A stretch of DNA of 64,000 nt from Trichobilharzia szidati (lineage: Eukaryota > Platyhelminthes > Trematoda > Strigeidida > Schistosomatidae), in contig OX235271.1 of assembly GCA_944472155.2 (NCBI GenBank), forward strand, positions 23,381,710-23,445,709, written 5' to 3'. The translations under genes and the position numbers were made by a program. Below the pieces are notes generated by a model. That model was given only the letters and a program-made list of their open reading frames with translations, had not been told where the DNA came from and made no database searches. The first letter of the stretch is position 1; every line of letters begins with the position of its first letter. Below are positions 63,375 through 64,000 of the stretch, piece by piece.

Positions 63375-64000
63375 TATAGATAGAGAAAACAGAGGTGATG
63401 AAGATTCCTGGGAAACACCACCAACAGCAACAACAAGAACAAACAACAATCGGCCAGCATAAATGGGAGGAACCTGAAAGAAACAACCTCCTTCACCTAC
63501 CTACCTACCTGGGAAGCATCGTTTCAACTACAGGCGGACGGAACTGACGAGGATATCAAAGCAAGAATCGGAAAAGCAAGATAAGCTTTCACTACTCTCA
63601 AGTCTGTGTGAAGGTCAACAGCACTCAGCATGAAAACTAAATTAAGATCCGGATTTTCAACTCCAATGTGAAGTCAGTACTAATAAAGGGATCAGAGACT
63701 TGGCGTGTCATAAAGAGCATCTCAACAAACTGCAGACCTTCATTAACAGTTGTCTTCGCTCAATACCACTCAGTATCAGATGGCTGGCCAGAAAAGATCA
63801 GCAACAGAGATCTCTGGTAATGAGCGAACCAACCCAGTAGGAACCGATTGTGAAACAAATAGGCAGGAAGAAATGGAGATGGATTGGCTGGCCATACTCT
63901 GAGGAAACAAACCATCAGGTGACATCACTAGACAAGCCATTGCTCGAGTGGAACCCGAAAGGGAAGCGGCGGGTTGGTCGTCAGTGTTAGGGTGACTTGG
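63375..64000 (+). pseudogene. RTE-A LINE, copy running off the window
   Basis: It starts at gatagagaaaacagaggtga (IEKTEVMKI-like), then the Gln run, NGRNLKETTSFTYL-coding stretch, a stop after GGRN, IGKARQAFTTLKSV-like with a shift, RKKWRWIGWPYSEETNHQ (63870-63920) and up to VGRQC near 63985. The tail is outside the window. The same subfamily as the copy at 56.4 kb. Confidence 0.85.

Noticed and set aside
1..64000. CRISPR arrays, bacterial operons, rRNA genes.
   Set aside because: No regularly spaced direct repeats with unique spacers, no dense long open frames and no rRNA motifs were seen. The sequence is eukaryotic.

Overview
The window looks like intronic and intergenic DNA of a schistosome (trematode, genus Schistosoma or a close relative). 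It is AT-rich with many (AT)n and (ATT)n runs. It is packed with RTE-like, CR1-like and Penelope-like retroelements, tRNA-derived SINEs, and tRNA-like repeats carrying a hammerhead ribozyme of the Sm-alpha type known from schistosomes. No bacterial-style genes, rRNA genes, convincing functional tRNA genes or CRISPR arrays were seen.

One host gene runs left to right across at least 51 kb. Nine exons on the + strand (4490-4735, 6522-6684, 9919-10280, 16835-17055, 31452-31537, 35448-35672, 40131-40208, 49380-49486, 56022-56096) have GT/AG borders and reading phases that chain without a break into 521 codons. The start and the stop lie outside the recognised part. The protein is rich in Ser, Thr and Asn and ends, as far as seen, with two P-x-W-K motifs. 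I do not recognise the gene.

Nearly everything else is mobile DNA in its introns. (1) RTE-like LINE pieces ('RTE-A', tail GAAGCCCTATGTTCCAC..(AAT)n) are near 1.1, 2.2, 3.5, 9.0, 9.3, 21.8, 25.2, 27.9, 35.9, 44.8, 46.0, 47.0, 51.6, 55.5, 56.4 and 63.4 kb. (2) A second LINE family ('LINE-P', peptide FAPVKCKM..LQDW) is near 6.9, 12.0, 17.3, 26.8, 34.9, 43.2, 50.0, 53.7 and 61.8 kb. (3) CR1-like pieces are at 15.3, 28.6 (with a YADD reverse transcriptase box) and 60.9 kb. (4) Penelope-like element (PLE) pieces, several with GIY-YIG motifs, are near 0.2, 3.2, 5.2, 10.5, 11.2, 20.9, 23.9, 32.6, 37.7, 41.5, 43.0, 46.8, 57.3 and 59.2 kb. (5) There are two tRNA-headed SINE families. (6) There are hammerhead SINEs, very often as head-to-head inverted pairs. 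(7) There are long hairpin or foldback elements.

Several insertions can be dated relative to each other because both target-site duplications, and sometimes an uninterrupted paralogous site, are in the window. An RTE and a LINE-P sit inside PLE copies, a foldback sits inside a LINE-P, and a palindrome plus tRNA-like plus hammerhead-like composite sits inside an RTE. SINE family A shares its 3' end with RTE-A, which suggests RTE machinery moved it. The most unusual objects are the composite hairpin element at 45.06-45.52 kb, the foldbacks that appear to be inverted PLE terminal repeats, and a hammerhead at 38.39-38.44 kb that keeps the complete canonical core.
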